From NCBI RefSeq assembly GCF_902506425.1, contig NZ_LR732504.1:372001-436000 (forward strand): 64,000 nucleotides of DNA, read 5' to 3'. Source of the DNA: Novosphingobium sp. 9U (GTDB lineage Bacteria; Pseudomonadota; Alphaproteobacteria; Sphingomonadales; Sphingomonadaceae). The notes beneath the pieces are model-generated. The model was given only the letters and a program-made list of their open reading frames with translations. It made no database searches and had not been told where the DNA came from. Numbering within the stretch: the stretch's first letter is position 1; every line of letters starts with the position of its first letter. Position numbers and translations under genes: made by a program. Below are positions 1 through 8,836 of this stretch, one piece after another.

Positions 1-1131
1 GCCGGCGTCGAATTCCTGTTCGGCAACCTGGCGAGCCCGGAAGTGGGCGGCACCAGCTTCGCCATAGCGGCGCTGCCGGTGATCATCTTCTTCGCCTCGC
101 TGATCTCGATCCTCTATTACTTGCGGATCATGCCGCTGGTGATCCGCTGGATCGGCGGCGGGCTGGAGAAGATCACCGGGATCAGCAAGATCGAGAGCCT
201 TTCAGCGGCTTCCAATATCTTCGTCGGCCAGAGCGAATCGCCCTTGGTGGTGCGTCCCTACCTCGCCGGCCTGACGCCTTCGCAGCTGTTCTGCCTGATG
301 ACCGTGGGCTTGGCCGGCGTCGCCGGCACGATCCTGGCGGCCTATGCCAGCATGGGCATCCGCATCGATTACCTGGTCGCGGCGGCGTTCATGTCCGCGC
401 CAGGGGGCATCTTCATGGCCAAGATGATCATGCCCGATCCGCGACCGAGCGACGTGGCGCAGGCCGATGCGCTGGTGGACCACGACAACCCGCCCGCCGG
501 CATGGCCGCGGCCGCGCTCAACCGCGCCGACGTGACGCATCAGCCCGGCGTTCACGAAGTGGACGCGCAGAGCGACATCCCGGTCGAAGTGCCTCACGAC
601 GAAGAGCGCCCCGCCAACATCATCATGGCCGCAGCCCAAGGCGCGCAGACCGGCGTCGGGCTGGCGGTGGCGGTCGGCGCGATGGTGCTGGCGTTCGTGG
701 CACTGATCGCACTCGCCAACGGGCTCGTCGGCTGGATCGCCAGCCTTTTCGGCGCCAGCGGCGTGACCTTCCAGCTGCTGCTCGGCTACATCTTCGCGCC
801 GGTGTTCTACCTGCTGGCGACGCCCGACTGGCACGAGGCGCTGCAGGCCGGCGGGCTGTTCGGCACCAAGATCGTGCTCAATGAATTCGTCGCCTTCATC
901 GAACTCGGCAAGGACACCGGCCTGTCCCCCCGCACCGTCGGCGTGGTGACCTTCGCGCTGTGCGGCTTTGCCAACTTCTCCTCGATCGCGATCCAGATGG
1001 CGGTGACGGGAGGCCTCGCCCCCAACCAGCGTCCGGTCATCGCGCGCCTGGGCATGCGGGCGCTGGCGGCAGGCAGCCTGTCCAATCTGATGAGTGCGGC
1101 GCTGGCCGGACTGTTCCTGGGACTGGGCTGA
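1..1131 (+). CDS. NupC-type concentrative nucleoside transporter (5' end outside window)
   Basis: Inner-membrane symporter that brings nucleosides into the cell with a cation gradient. The reading frame is open from base 1, so the true start lies upstream; an internal GTG at 43 is not the likely start. Visible family signatures are a hydrophobic LPVIIFFASLISILYYL segment, the loop VGQSESPLVVRPYLAGLT that corresponds to the substrate-binding GQTEAP-type loop of CNT proteins, and a C-terminal GFANFSSIAIQM segment. A hydrophilic, acidic insert of about 70 residues (roughly residues 125-195 of the visible part) separates the two membrane halves. Family assignment is firm; nucleoside specificity is not visible. 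Confidence 0.9.
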   Translation, partial: AGVEFLFGNLASPEVGGTSFAIAALPVIIFFASLISILYYLRIMPLVIRWIGGGLEKITGISKIESLSAASNIFVGQSESPLVVRPYLAGLTPSQLFCLMTVGLAGVAGTILAAYASMGIRIDYLVAAAFMSAPGGIFMAKMIMPDPRPSDVAQADALVDHDNPPAGMAAAALNRADVTHQPGVHEVDAQSDIPVEVPHDEERPANIIMAAAQGAQTGVGLAVAVGAMVLAFVALIALANGLVGWIASLFGASGVTFQLLLGYIFAPVFYLLATPDWHEALQAGGLFGTKIVLNEFVAFIELGKDTGLSPRTVGVVTFALCGFANFSSIAIQMAVTGGLAPNQRPVIARLGMRALAAGSLSNLMSAALAGLFLGLG

Positions 1132-1180
1132 AGAACGGCGTTGTCCCCGACCTCGACCCGGGACGACGCTGGCCGGCAAG

Positions 1181-1738
1181 TCAGCCGGCGCTGATCTCTT
1201 TCTGCACGAAGGCAAGGTAGGCCTTCATCCAGCCGGCCAGGAACTCGCGCGAGCGTTCATGGATGGTGTGATCCTCGGCGATGAGGTCGTCCTTCCACTG
1301 GATGTAGGCCTCGGGCTGGTCGAGCACCGGCATGTCGAGGTAGGCCAGCACCATGCGCAAGTGCGACTGGCCGATCGCGGTGCCGATCGGCCCGGGCGAG
1401 GTGCCGATGACGCCCGCCGGCTTGCCCTTCCAGACGCTCTGGCCCCACGGCCGTGAGCCGTGGTCGATCGCGTTCTTCAGCACGCCGGGGATCGAGCGGT
1501 TGTATTCGGGCATGGCGAAAAGCACGGCATCGCAGCTCTTCACCAGCTCGCGCAGGGCGACCACGCTGGCGGGCGAGTCCTCGTCCTGGTCCTGACTGTA
1601 GAGCGGTAGCACGCCGATGTCGGCGAACACGAATTCGTGCCCCTGCGCCTCGGGCAAGTGGATCAGCGCGTGGGCAAGGCGCTGGTTGAACGATCCCTTG
1701 CGCAGCGAACCGACGAGGACGCAGATCTTGTGCGACAT
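1181..1738 (-). CDS. NADPH-dependent FMN reductase (ChrR/YieF-like flavoprotein)
   Basis: A 185-residue soluble flavodoxin-fold quinone/FMN/chromate-type reductase. The N-terminal GSLRKGSFNQRLA loop binds the FMN phosphate, and PEYNRSIPGVLKNAIDHGSR is the second flavin-contacting segment typical of PF03358. Length matches the family. It lies convergent with the nucleoside transporter, about 50 bases from its stop, and 81 bases downstream of usg on the same strand. The physiological substrate cannot be read from sequence. Confidence 0.9.
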   Translation of the reverse strand: MSHKICVLVGSLRKGSFNQRLAHALIHLPEAQGHEFVFADIGVLPLYSQDQDEDSPASVVALRELVKSCDAVLFAMPEYNRSIPGVLKNAIDHGSRPWGQSVWKGKPAGVIGTSPGPIGTAIGQSHLRMVLAYLDMPVLDQPEAYIQWKDDLIAEDHTIHERSREFLAGWMKAYLAFVQKEISAG

Positions 1739-1819
1739 AGCATTCTCCGAGCGGGCAACGTGCGATGCGGCACAAACCCGCGGCGTGTGCCTGCGTTCCT
1801 TCCTGCCTACGTGTCGCGT

Positions 1820-2089
1820 TCAGTGTAGCGAGATCACACCGTCCACGGCGCGCCACTCGCTCGGACCGATCAGGTGCTGATGGGCGATGCGCACGGAGTG
1901 CAAGCGCCCCTCGATCTCCCGCCGCCAGTGGTCGAGGAACTTGCGCAGTTCCGGAAAGCGCGGTGCCAGATCGTACTGCTGAAAGGCGAACAGCTGCAGG
2001 AGCCTGGGATGGTCGGGCAGATAGTAGTGCACCTCGATCGTGGTGAGGCCGTAGCCTTCGAGCTGCATCAGGAAGTCGCTTCGCGCCAT
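1820..2089 (-). CDS. usg: Usg family protein
   Basis: An 89-residue protein matching the alphaproteobacterial Usg family, named from its place next to trp genes in some species. It starts MARSDFLMQLEGYGL and has the conserved TTIEVHYYLPDHPRLLQ and FPELRKFLDHWRREIEG segments. Function is unknown. Here it is not next to trp genes but lies between the FMN reductase and a SnoaL-like gene. A GGAGGGA ribosome-binding site sits just upstream of the ATG. Confidence 0.88.
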   Translation of the reverse strand: MARSDFLMQLEGYGLTTIEVHYYLPDHPRLLQLFAFQQYDLAPRFPELRKFLDHWRREIEGRLHSVRIAHQHLIGPSEWRAVDGVISLH

Positions 2090-2173
2090 GTCCCTCCTTT
2101 CGCACCGCGCCGTGTTCGCGGTGCAGCGTCATGAGGATGCCACAAGCGCGATGACGGTCAAGCGGGTCGGACT

Positions 2174-2701
2174 TCAGGGTCGGCGGGGCACCGGCGGGCG
2201 GTGGTAACTGACGTCGTTGCGGTCGCGGCTGGCCTGGCACGGCGCCTCGGGCTTGTAGGCGGTAGAGGGATGTGGCGCGATCTCGGCGCGAGGCACGTCA
2301 TATGTGCCCTCGACCAGCGTGACCCGGTTGGCGATGCGCCACTCACCCCCGCGCTTCTGAAGGTGATCGACGTAGCGCCCGGTCGACATGAAGTGCGGCC
2401 CTTCCGCCGCAACTCCGGAGAAATGGTAGTAGGTCTCGCAGTAGGCGTCACCACCCTGGAGATCGCAGACGTGGTTGAGGACGGCGTGCTGGGTGGCCTC
2501 GAACATCAGCGTCGTGCCGTCCGCCCAGGTGACGAACGCGTCCGGCGTGCCGACGAAATGGCCGTGATCCTCGATCGCATCGTCCCAGTAGCACGAGCGG
2601 GCGAGCTCGTTGTCCAGCCGGTCGAGCCCGCGCGCGTAGCGCAGCAGGACCTGGTGGATCTCGTGGCGGTCGATCAGTTCGGCCAGCTTGTTTTCGTTCA
2701 T
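2174..2701 (-). CDS. SnoaL-like / NTF2-fold protein
   Basis: A 175-residue protein of the SnoaL-like NTF2 superfamily. The N-terminal helix ELIDRHEIHQVLLRYARGLD and the following YWDDAIEDHGHFVGT segment are the usual start of this fold, and HFMSTGRYVDHLQKRGGEWRI is the closing beta-sheet. Members act as small-molecule hydratases, isomerases or dehydratases, or as non-catalytic subunits; no specific reaction can be assigned. The last 25 or so residues are Pro/Arg rich and probably disordered. It starts MNENKLAE with a GGAGAGGG site upstream. Confidence 0.85.
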   Translation of the reverse strand: MNENKLAELIDRHEIHQVLLRYARGLDRLDNELARSCYWDDAIEDHGHFVGTPDAFVTWADGTTLMFEATQHAVLNHVCDLQGGDAYCETYYHFSGVAAEGPHFMSTGRYVDHLQKRGGEWRIANRVTLVEGTYDVPRAEIAPHPSTAYKPEAPCQASRDRNDVSYHRPPVPRRP

Positions 2702-2736
2702 GGGCCCTCTCCTCTGCCGGGAGGTCTGCCTTGACC

Positions 2737-2874
2737 GATCCTCCCCTGCAAGGGGAGGTCGCAGTCCGCAGGACTGACGGAGGGGTGTCCACGCTAGCGA
2801 AGTGCGCGGCCGAGAGGGTTACACCTCTCCACCACCGCCTTCGGCGGCGGTCCCCTTCCCCTTGCAGGGGATCT
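2737..2874. repeat. Palindromic intergenic repeat
   Basis: The gap between the SnoaL-like gene and the DedA gene is almost wholly occupied by a structured unit. It opens with CTCCCCTGCAAGGGGAG, itself a palindrome, and closes with CCCCTTGCAGGGGATC, which is complementary to the opening arm. An inner hairpin, CCGCCTTCGGCGG, lies near the right end. This arrangement resembles dispersed ERIC/REP-like units I know from sphingomonad genomes. It ends eight bases before the DedA stop and could serve as a transcription barrier. Confidence 0.65.
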
Positions 2875-2881
2875 CTTCAGA

Positions 2882-3520
2882 TCAAGCCCGCACCGCCGTC
2901 GGGTTGGTCTCGCAGGCGTCGTTGGCCTTGTTTCCTCCGTGACCCAGCAGCGCGATCGCCAGGAAGCCGGCGATCACCAGCGCGACGAAGCCGATGGTGA
3001 CGAGGCCCAGGTACTTGTCGATGAACTTCTTGATCGGCGCGCCGAACAGGCGGAACAGCACGCCCACGATCATGAAGCTGATCGAGCGCGAGATCACGCT
3101 CGCGCCGATGAAGATCAGCAGGGGCATGCCGATGAAGCCGGCGGTTATGGTGATCAGCTTGAACGGGATCGGCGTCGCGCCCTTCACGATGATGATCTCG
3201 GCGCCGTACTCGCGCAAGTAGCACGCCGCCTTGGGGAAGCTCTCCGCAAGACCGAGTGCGTGCAGCAGCGCCTGGCCAAATGCCTCGTAGGCCAACGCGC
3301 CGATCGCATAGCCGAGCAGCCCGCCAACCACCGATCCCAGCGTAGCGATCGCGGCGAAGCGGATCGCTTTCTTCGGCTCGGCCAGGCACATCAAACCCAG
3401 CAGTGGATGCGGCGGCACTGGAAAGAAGCTCGCCTCCATGAAGGCGAAGGCAGCCAACCACCAGGCGGCGTGCGGGTGCGAGGCCTTGGCCAAGGTCCAG
3501 TCGTACAGGCGGCGCAGCAT
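2882..3520 (-). CDS. DedA/YqaA-family (VTT domain) membrane protein
   Basis: A 212-residue inner-membrane protein of the DedA/SNARE-associated superfamily, YqaA branch. It opens with a hydrophobic segment AWWLAAFAFMEASFFPVPP, has the glycine-rich GSVVGGLLGYAIG helix, and carries the conserved VKGATPIPFKLITITAGF re-entrant segment. Relatives act in lipid-carrier recycling and envelope homeostasis; the exact role here is not known. The C-terminal helix is followed by a short polar tail. Confidence 0.87.
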   Translation of the reverse strand: MLRRLYDWTLAKASHPHAAWWLAAFAFMEASFFPVPPHPLLGLMCLAEPKKAIRFAAIATLGSVVGGLLGYAIGALAYEAFGQALLHALGLAESFPKAACYLREYGAEIIIVKGATPIPFKLITITAGFIGMPLLIFIGASVISRSISFMIVGVLFRLFGAPIKKFIDKYLGLVTIGFVALVIAGFLAIALLGHGGNKANDACETNPTAVRA

Positions 3521-3621
3521 GGTCGATGTCCCCGATCACCGCAGTCATGCGGTCCCCTGCCATCGTGCCTAGCAGCAAACCTAGGCGACGCAAGCAGCAT
3601 AACCAATATGGCACTTTGTTC

Positions 3622-3650
3622 TTGACATCGGCAGGCGCTTTGGGTACATA
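3622..3650 (+). promoter_or_regulatory. Candidate sigma-70-type promoter before GTA remnant
   Basis: A perfect TTGACA at 3622-3627 is followed, after 17 bases, by TACATA at 3645-3650, which is a weak -10 match. It lies 60 bases before the ATG of the first GTA-like gene and points toward it. The -35 and spacing are good and the -10 is poor, so this is a moderate candidate. Confidence 0.4.
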
Positions 3651-3712
3651 AAAGGAACACCGCAGCGAGCCGATCGATCGGCCTCCCTCCGCCAAGCCAG
3701 GAAACAAGACCC

Positions 3713-4189
3713 ATGCAGGACACGCAAGTGCCGGCGCCCAGCCGTGCGCCCGACACGGCCGATGAGAACGCCTGGCGCGCCGTGTTCCTGGCGCACCTGG
3801 CTGCCAGTTCGAACGTCGCCGCCTCGGCCCACGAGGCGAAGGTCTCGCCCACCAAGGTCTATGACGCGCGCCGCCGCGACCCCGGCTTCTACCGCGCCTG
3901 GCAGGAAGCCTTGTGCGAGGGCTACGAGCACCTGGAGATGGCACTGGTCCAACGCCTGCGCGATGGCGAGATCAAGCCGGCCAGCGGCGCAAAACGCGGC
4001 ACCCGCGTGTTCGACAATGCCACCGCGCTGCGCCTCCTGGTGGCGCATAGGGACTCGGTCGTGCGCCAGCAGGCCTTGCGCGATGTCGAGGACACCGGCG
4101 CCATTCTGGAGCGCATCAACTTGCGCCTCGATCGCCTGCGCACGGCGCGGCTTCCTGCACCCGAGACGAAGGACGGCACCGATGGCTAA
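3713..4189 (+). CDS. GTA-type small terminase-like protein (gp1 analogue)
   Basis: A 158-residue protein with an N-terminal helix-turn-helix-like stretch (SNVAASAHEAKVSPTKVYDA, about residues 33-52) followed by helical segments and a charged tail. It lies directly before a terminase large-subunit gene and overlaps it by eight bases, the position of the small terminase-like first gene in RcGTA-type clusters. In function it would recognise DNA for packaging. Because the rest of the cluster is deleted, the gene has no visible partner left and is probably a relic, although its own frame is intact. Confidence 0.7.
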   Translation: MQDTQVPAPSRAPDTADENAWRAVFLAHLAASSNVAASAHEAKVSPTKVYDARRRDPGFYRAWQEALCEGYEHLEMALVQRLRDGEIKPASGAKRGTRVFDNATALRLLVAHRDSVVRQQALRDVEDTGAILERINLRLDRLRTARLPAPETKDGTDG

Positions 4190-4630
4190 CTCTGCGCGTC
4201 TGCAAGCTCTGCTCGACATGGACCCTGAGGAACGCCGCGCCGCGCTGGCCCGGATGTCTGAGGAGGAGCGCAAGGAATTCAGCTGGCACTGGGAGCTCTG
4301 GGCTCGCACCGAGCAGCTTGCGCCCCAGGGTGACTGGCGCACCTGGCTGATCATGGCCGGGCGCGGGTTCGGCAAGACCCGCGCCGGCGCCGAGTGGGTA
4401 CGCGCGGTCGCCGAGAACGATCCGGAGGCGCGCATCGCCCTCGTCGCCGCATCGCTGCCCGAAGCGCGAGCGGTTATGGTCGAGGGCGAGAGCGGCTTGC
4501 TGGCAGTCTGCCCGCCACGCCGCCGGCCGCTTTACGAGCCGTCGCTGCGGCGGGTCACCTGGCCCAACGGTGCGCAGGCGCTGCTGTTCTCCGCCGGTGA
4601 GCCGGAGTCCTTGCGCGGCCCCCAGCACAG
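4182..4630 (+). pseudogene. GTA terminase large subunit, N-terminal fragment
   Basis: The first ~148 residues match the DNA-packaging ATPase of RcGTA-like clusters: an acidic helical start, then WRTWLIMAGRGFGKTRAGAE (Walker A plus adaptor), then ARIALVAASLPEARAVMVEG and a PESLRGPQH motif. The match stops abruptly after GPQH, near base 4630. Downstream bases code in another frame for a different GTA gene, so the hybrid frame runs on as nonsense to 4805. More than half of the ATPase and the whole nuclease domain are missing, so it cannot work. Confidence 0.82.
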
Positions 4631-5037
4631 CCACGCTTGCGGCGCAGGCACAAAAGGAAGTCTTCCACAACGAAGCACTGGCGCGGATCGACGCACTGAT
4701 GCATGCTGCCGTCGAGGGCGAGATCAGCGAGCCGCCGACCATCGCCCCGGACGGACAATCATGGCTGGTAACCGCCGACGCGATTGGCGAGTGGACGGGC
4801 CATGACCATGCAATTGCCATGCGCCAGGCAGGCCAGTGGCTCTTCGCGACGCCCGCTACCGGGATGCGCGTCTACGACCGTGCGAGCGGCCAATTCGCCG
4901 TATTTTCTAGCGGCTGGCAAAAAGCTGACGCCATTGTGGAACCATCAGGAGGTTTGATGGTTGATAGCGAGGCTCGGGCCGCTATCGGAGCGCTGCTCTT
5001 GGCTCTCCGGGCGTCTGGTCTTCTACCCTCTGCCTGA
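4631..5037 (+). pseudogene. DUF2793 protein of GTA cluster, 5'-truncated
   Basis: The frame reading AAQAQKEVFHNEALARIDAL starts near 4631 and continues to a TGA at 5035-5037. This matches the DUF2793 family, normally beginning a few residues earlier and found, as I recall, at the far end of sphingomonad GTA clusters next to the tail genes. Its first residues are lost and it now abuts the terminase fragment in a different frame. The junction near 4625-4635 therefore marks a deletion of everything between terminase and DUF2793. A nearby in-frame ATG (4570) lies in terminase sequence. Confidence 0.75.
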
Positions 5038-5226
5038 CGGCAGGTATAACTGACAGGGGTCGATTGTGTTGTTCGCTCAGCGGTATAGCCTTTGCGAACG
5101 GCTCTCGATGTATGGTGGCGTGACGTTATTGCAACAGTCACGGTCACTGTGCGCTTGCGCAGTGTCTACGGAGGGGGTAGATGCTCAATTACTCGGTGGC
5201 TCCAAATCTCTGAATAGGGGAATAAT

Positions 5227-6240
5227 ATGAGGAAACTCGTTATTGGCTTGGCGCTGGCTTCTACGGCCATCGCCACGCCTTCGTTCGCGCGCGACGACGC
5301 GTGGTACATCGAAGGTGACTTCGGTGCAGTTCTTGTCGAAGATTCCAGCTTCGACATCGCGGGCATCAACAACGCCGCGTCGCTCGACCACAAGTACGGC
5401 TATGATGGCGGCGTCGCGATCGGCTACGACTTCGGTCCGTTCCGTCTCGAAACCGAAGGCAGCTACCGTCGCGCCAAGGCTGACGAGTACACGACCGGAG
5501 CCGGTACGTTTGACGTTCGCGGCCACGCCAGCGCTCTGTCGTTCATGGTCAACGGCCTGCTCGACTTCGGTGCCGATGACGGCATCCAGGGCTTCGTCGG
5601 CGGCGGTGTCGGCGTTGCTCGCGTTCACCAGGACATCATCCTGACCACGACGCCGGTCGACGACAACGACACCGGCTTCGCATGGCAGGCACTGGCAGGC
5701 GTTCGCGCTCCGATCACCGATCGGATCGATCTCGGCCTGAAGTACCGCTTCTTCAACGCGGATAACGTCAACCTGGTCGGTACCAACGGTGCGTCGTTCG
5801 ACACGCGCTTCCGTTCGCACTCGCTGTTGGGCACGATCGGCTACAACTTCGGCGGTGCCGAAGCTGCTCCGCCGCCGCCGGCTCCGGTCTGCAACAAGGG
5901 TCCGTACATCGTGTTCTTCGACTGGGATAAGTCGGACATCACGCCTGAGGCTGCGACGATCCTCGACAGCGCCGTCAGCGCTTATGCAAACTGCGAGAGC
6001 GTGCCGATCATGCTGGCCGGTTACACCGACCGTTCGGGTTCGACCCAGTACAACCAGGGTCTGTCCGAGCGTCGTAACGCCTCGGTGCGTTCGTACCTCA
6101 CCAGCCACGGCATTGCCGACGGTTCGATCTCGAGCCAGGCCTTCGGTGAAAGCAACCCGCGCGTCCCGACTGCGGACGGTGTTCGCGAGCTGCAGAACCG
6201 TCGCGTCGAGATCACTTACGGTCCGGGTTCGGGCATGTAA
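5227..6240 (+). CDS. OmpA-family outer-membrane porin
   Basis: A 337-residue outer-membrane protein. Residues 1-21 are a Sec signal peptide ending at a PSFA-RDD cleavage site. An eight-stranded barrel follows (to about residue 215), then a Pro-rich hinge (EAAPPPPAPV) and a C-terminal OmpA/MotB peptidoglycan-binding domain with FFDWDKSDITPEA and the conserved GYTDRSGSTQYNQGLSERR and NRRVEI segments. The ATG has a strong AGGGG site. Upstream, 5145-5164 can fold into a GCGC-TT-GCGC hairpin in the leader. Codon use is strongly biased, as in a highly expressed gene. Confidence 0.94.
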   Translation: MRKLVIGLALASTAIATPSFARDDAWYIEGDFGAVLVEDSSFDIAGINNAASLDHKYGYDGGVAIGYDFGPFRLETEGSYRRAKADEYTTGAGTFDVRGHASALSFMVNGLLDFGADDGIQGFVGGGVGVARVHQDIILTTTPVDDNDTGFAWQALAGVRAPITDRIDLGLKYRFFNADNVNLVGTNGASFDTRFRSHSLLGTIGYNFGGAEAAPPPPAPVCNKGPYIVFFDWDKSDITPEAATILDSAVSAYANCESVPIMLAGYTDRSGSTQYNQGLSERRNASVRSYLTSHGIADGSISSQAFGESNPRVPTADGVRELQNRRVEITYGPGSGM

Positions 6241-6264
6241 GCGACCGGCAACGGTACAAAGATC

Positions 6265-6296
6265 GGGGGTCGGAGCAATCCGGCCCCTTTTCTTTT
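6265..6296 (+). terminator. Rho-independent terminator of the OmpA gene
   Basis: A GGGGTCGG stem pairs with CCGGCCCC (one G-U pair) around an AGCAAT loop, followed by TTTTCTTTT. It begins 25 bases after the OmpA-gene stop. Confidence 0.85.
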
Positions 6297-6456
6297 GCCT
6301 GCTGTAAAGGCTGACCTTCAGCCAAGTCGCCTACGGTGTTGTCGCTCCGGAGTGCTCTCCGCGCGGACAGGCGGAGCACATCCCAAGCGCAATGCCGAGG
6401 ACGTCGATCCGCGCAATTGGATCAGCAAGCGTCCAGCTTCCTAGCCTCTTCTTCAT

Positions 6457-6490
6457 CATTCCCGCAAAGGCGGGGATCCATCTCCAGAGG
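6457..6490. repeat. Sphingomonad-type short palindromic repeat in a 333-base gap
   Basis: The segment CATTCCCGCAAAGGCGGGGA followed by TCCATCTCCAGAGG resembles a dispersed extragenic unit that I recall from sphingomonad genomes, built on the CCCGC-AAAG-GCGGG hairpin. The rest of the gap between the OmpA terminator and queC (6297-6629) holds no ORF, promoter or RNA structure that I can support. Confidence 0.6.
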
Positions 6491-6629
6491 TTTCCTGTCA
6501 GGCAGCTCCAAGAACGGCCCTCTCCCTCCGCGAAAACGATGAAGGGTGCCCTTGCCTTCGATAAGGAGGACGAAGACGATAGCGGTAGCCCAACATCGTT
6601 GGCGCTGATCCCTTAGAGTTGCCGCAGCT

Positions 6630-7325
6630 TCAGGCCGCGTAAGCCGTTCGGTCGGTGACACCGGCGTCGGCAAAGCCAGCCTTGCGCAAACGGCAGCTGT
6701 CACACAGCCCGCAGGCCAAGCCTTCAGACGTCGGATCGTAGCACGACCAGCTCATCGCCGGGTCGAGGCCGAGCCTGTCTGCTTCGGCGGCGATCTCCGC
6801 CTTGCCGAGGAACTGCAGCGGCGCGTGGATTTTGAACGGCGATCCCTCGGCGCCCGCCTTCGTCGCAAGCTCCGCCAGTTGCTGGAAGCCGGCGATGAAC
6901 TCGGGCCGGCAATCGGGATAGCCGGAATAGTCCAGCGCATTGACCCCGATAAAGATGTCGCACGCGCTCAGCGCCTCGGCCCAAGCCAGGGTCAACGAGA
7001 GGAACACAAGGTTGCGAGCGGGCACGTAAGTGACGGGAATGTCATCGCCGATCCCAACCTTCGGCACTGCGATGTCGTCGGTCAGCGCCGATCCGCCAAA
7101 CTGCCGCAGATCCAGCGGCAGGATAACATGGCGAGCGGCCCCGATCGCCTCGGCTATAACCCGCGCCGCGTCGATCTCACGCCGGTGGCGCTGGTTGTAA
7201 TCAATTGTCAGCGCGTGAACCTGGTACCCCGCTTCGCGAGCAAGACCGGCGACGACCATCGAGTCGAGGCCCCCGGATAGCAGGACAACGGCCGCACGGC
7301 CGTTCGATTGGGCAATCTGTGGCAT
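6630..7325 (-). CDS. queC: 7-cyano-7-deazaguanine synthase QueC
   Basis: A 231-residue ATP-dependent enzyme that converts 7-carboxy-7-deazaguanine and ammonia to preQ0 in queuosine synthesis. The P-loop is LLSGGLDSMVVAGLA (residues 15-29). The zinc site is formed by the Cys before YDPT and the CGLCDSC cluster near residue 207-213. ALTIDYNQRHRREIDAA and PCRNL-like VPARNLVFLSLT motifs are present. Length is standard. No preQ1 riboswitch could be placed in the 47-base gap upstream. Confidence 0.96.
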   Translation of the reverse strand: MPQIAQSNGRAAVVLLSGGLDSMVVAGLAREAGYQVHALTIDYNQRHRREIDAARVIAEAIGAARHVILPLDLRQFGGSALTDDIAVPKVGIGDDIPVTYVPARNLVFLSLTLAWAEALSACDIFIGVNALDYSGYPDCRPEFIAGFQQLAELATKAGAEGSPFKIHAPLQFLGKAEIAAEADRLGLDPAMSWSCYDPTSEGLACGLCDSCRLRKAGFADAGVTDRTAYAA

Positions 7326-7372
7326 GCGCGAGCATGTAGGCGTTCAGCCCGCCTCGCGAAAGAGCCGCGCGA

Positions 7373-7789
7373 TCAGCTCGTGCACGACCCTACTCGGCGG
7401 GCCTCAGCCGCGAACGCGAACGGCAGGCCCTGTGCAATGCCCTGCGTGTCGATCTGCACAAGGCTGTCGGACTCGCGCCGGATCTGCGTGCGACCGTAGC
7501 CATGCCCGCGACAGGTATACTGCACCGTCACCTGGCTATCGGTGTCCTCGACGGTGATCCGGCTGCAGTTCTGGCCCGGATGACGCAGCTGGATCAACCG
7601 CCGCGCATCGCGCAGACACATGCGGCGCGGCACCGACGCTTCATCGTGAAGGCGCAGTTCCCAATCGCCCGGTTCCAGCCGATCGAGCATGGCAAGGCCG
7701 CGCACTTGCGCGATGACCGATCCGGACGCCATCGCGCCGGCCGCGCAAAGCGCGATGGCGGCACAGGTCAGGGCGTTCTTGGCCTTCAT
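7373..7789 (-). CDS. DUF3617-like secreted protein
   Basis: A 138-residue exported protein. I chose the ATG at 7789, which gives a classical signal peptide (MKAKNALTCAAIALCAAGAM, cleaved near residue 28), rather than the longer Arg-rich start at 7858. The mature part contains EPGDWELRLHD, a Cys pair (MCLRD and GQNCS) and VTVQYTCRGHGYGRTQIRRE, typical of the periplasmic DUF3617 family, with a final Cys near the end suggesting two disulfides. Function unknown. Confidence 0.75.
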   Translation of the reverse strand: MKAKNALTCAAIALCAAGAMASGSVIAQVRGLAMLDRLEPGDWELRLHDEASVPRRMCLRDARRLIQLRHPGQNCSRITVEDTDSQVTVQYTCRGHGYGRTQIRRESDSLVQIDTQGIAQGLPFAFAAEARRVGSCTS

Positions 7790-7924
7790 CCTCGTCGTAG
7801 TCCTGGATAGTCGCGTCGGGTTGCTGGGAATGCCTGTCGCGCGGGCACGGTGTACCACGCGCGCAACTCTCGTCCAAGCGCCCGATTCTGTCGACGAACG
7901 GCTAGTCGCAGGCTTAGTTCTGGC

Positions 7925-8836
7925 TCAGATCGCCACGCGGATGATCTTGGAACAGAATGCGCAGTCGACCGGGATCGTTCCATCCGGGTCGCGCATCTCG
8001 GCGCGTTGCTCCTCGGGGAAGCGCGATAGTACCGACTGGTAGTGCTCCACCGTGCAGCGGCACCCGCGCGACAGGAGCGACAGGGGATCGACCCGTACCT
8101 CGCGCTCCTCATGGAACAGCCGGATCAGCAGATCCTCCAGCGACAGAGTCGGATCGACAAGCTCGTCGTGCCGGGTGCTGCCGGCCATGATCGCGACATG
8201 CTCCCACTCGGGATGGTCGTCCTTGGCATGCAGCCGCTCACGCCCTTCCTCGCCTTCTGGGAAGTGCTGGACCAGGAGGCCGCCGGCGACGCAGTGCGCG
8301 CCTTCGGAGCGGATCGCCACGCGCAAGAGCGTGGGCACCTGCTCCGATTGTGCGAAGTATGCCTCGCACGCGCGGGTCAGCGAGTCGCCCTCCAGCGGAA
8401 CAATGCCTTGGTACCGCTCTTCACTGCTGGCGAGATCGAAGGTAATCGCGAGGTACCCCTCGCCGAAGAGAGTCTCCAGTCTTGGGCTGGTGCCCGCCGC
8501 CTTCGCCTTCTCGGGATCGTGGCTGACGTAGCCCCGCAACTCGCCCCGCAAGTAATCGCACACCAGCAGGTCGATCGCACCGCCCTGCGCCTGCGCCTGG
8601 AAGGTGAGCTGGCTGTCCTCCTCCTTCATCAGCGAGCCCATAAGCGCGGTGAGCACCAGCGCTTCGGCCAGCAAGTGCTTGATGGCCGGCGGATAATCGT
8701 GCGCCGAGAGGATCGTCTCCAGCGTCGGCCCAAGCCGCAGCACCCGGCCGCGCGCATGGCGGTCGGGGATGGTGAAGCCCAGCACCTGGTCGAACCCGAC
8801 GCGCTCCGAACGGATCAGATCGTCCTCGTGGCTCAC
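7925..8836 (-). CDS. hslO: Redox-regulated chaperone Hsp33 (HslO)
   Basis: A 303-residue cytoplasmic holdase activated by disulfide formation under oxidative stress. The C-terminal zinc-binding redox switch is visible as [10 protein letters not shown] and DCAFCSK (CxC and CxxC). The N-terminal part has the family's [15 protein letters not shown] and [19 protein letters not shown] segments. Its start codon overlaps the argF stop by four bases (ATGA), so it is co-transcribed with, and probably translationally coupled to, argF. Confidence 0.96.
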   Translation of the reverse strand: MSHEDDLIRSERVGFDQVLGFTIPDRHARGRVLRLGPTLETILSAHDYPPAIKHLLAEALVLTALMGSLMKEEDSQLTFQAQAQGGAIDLLVCDYLRGELRGYVSHDPEKAKAAGTSPRLETLFGEGYLAITFDLASSEERYQGIVPLEGDSLTRACEAYFAQSEQVPTLLRVAIRSEGAHCVAGGLLVQHFPEGEEGRERLHAKDDHPEWEHVAIMAGSTRHDELVDPTLSLEDLLIRLFHEEREVRVDPLSLLSRGCRCTVEHYQSVLSRFPEEQRAEMRDPDGTIPVDCAFCSKIIRVAI

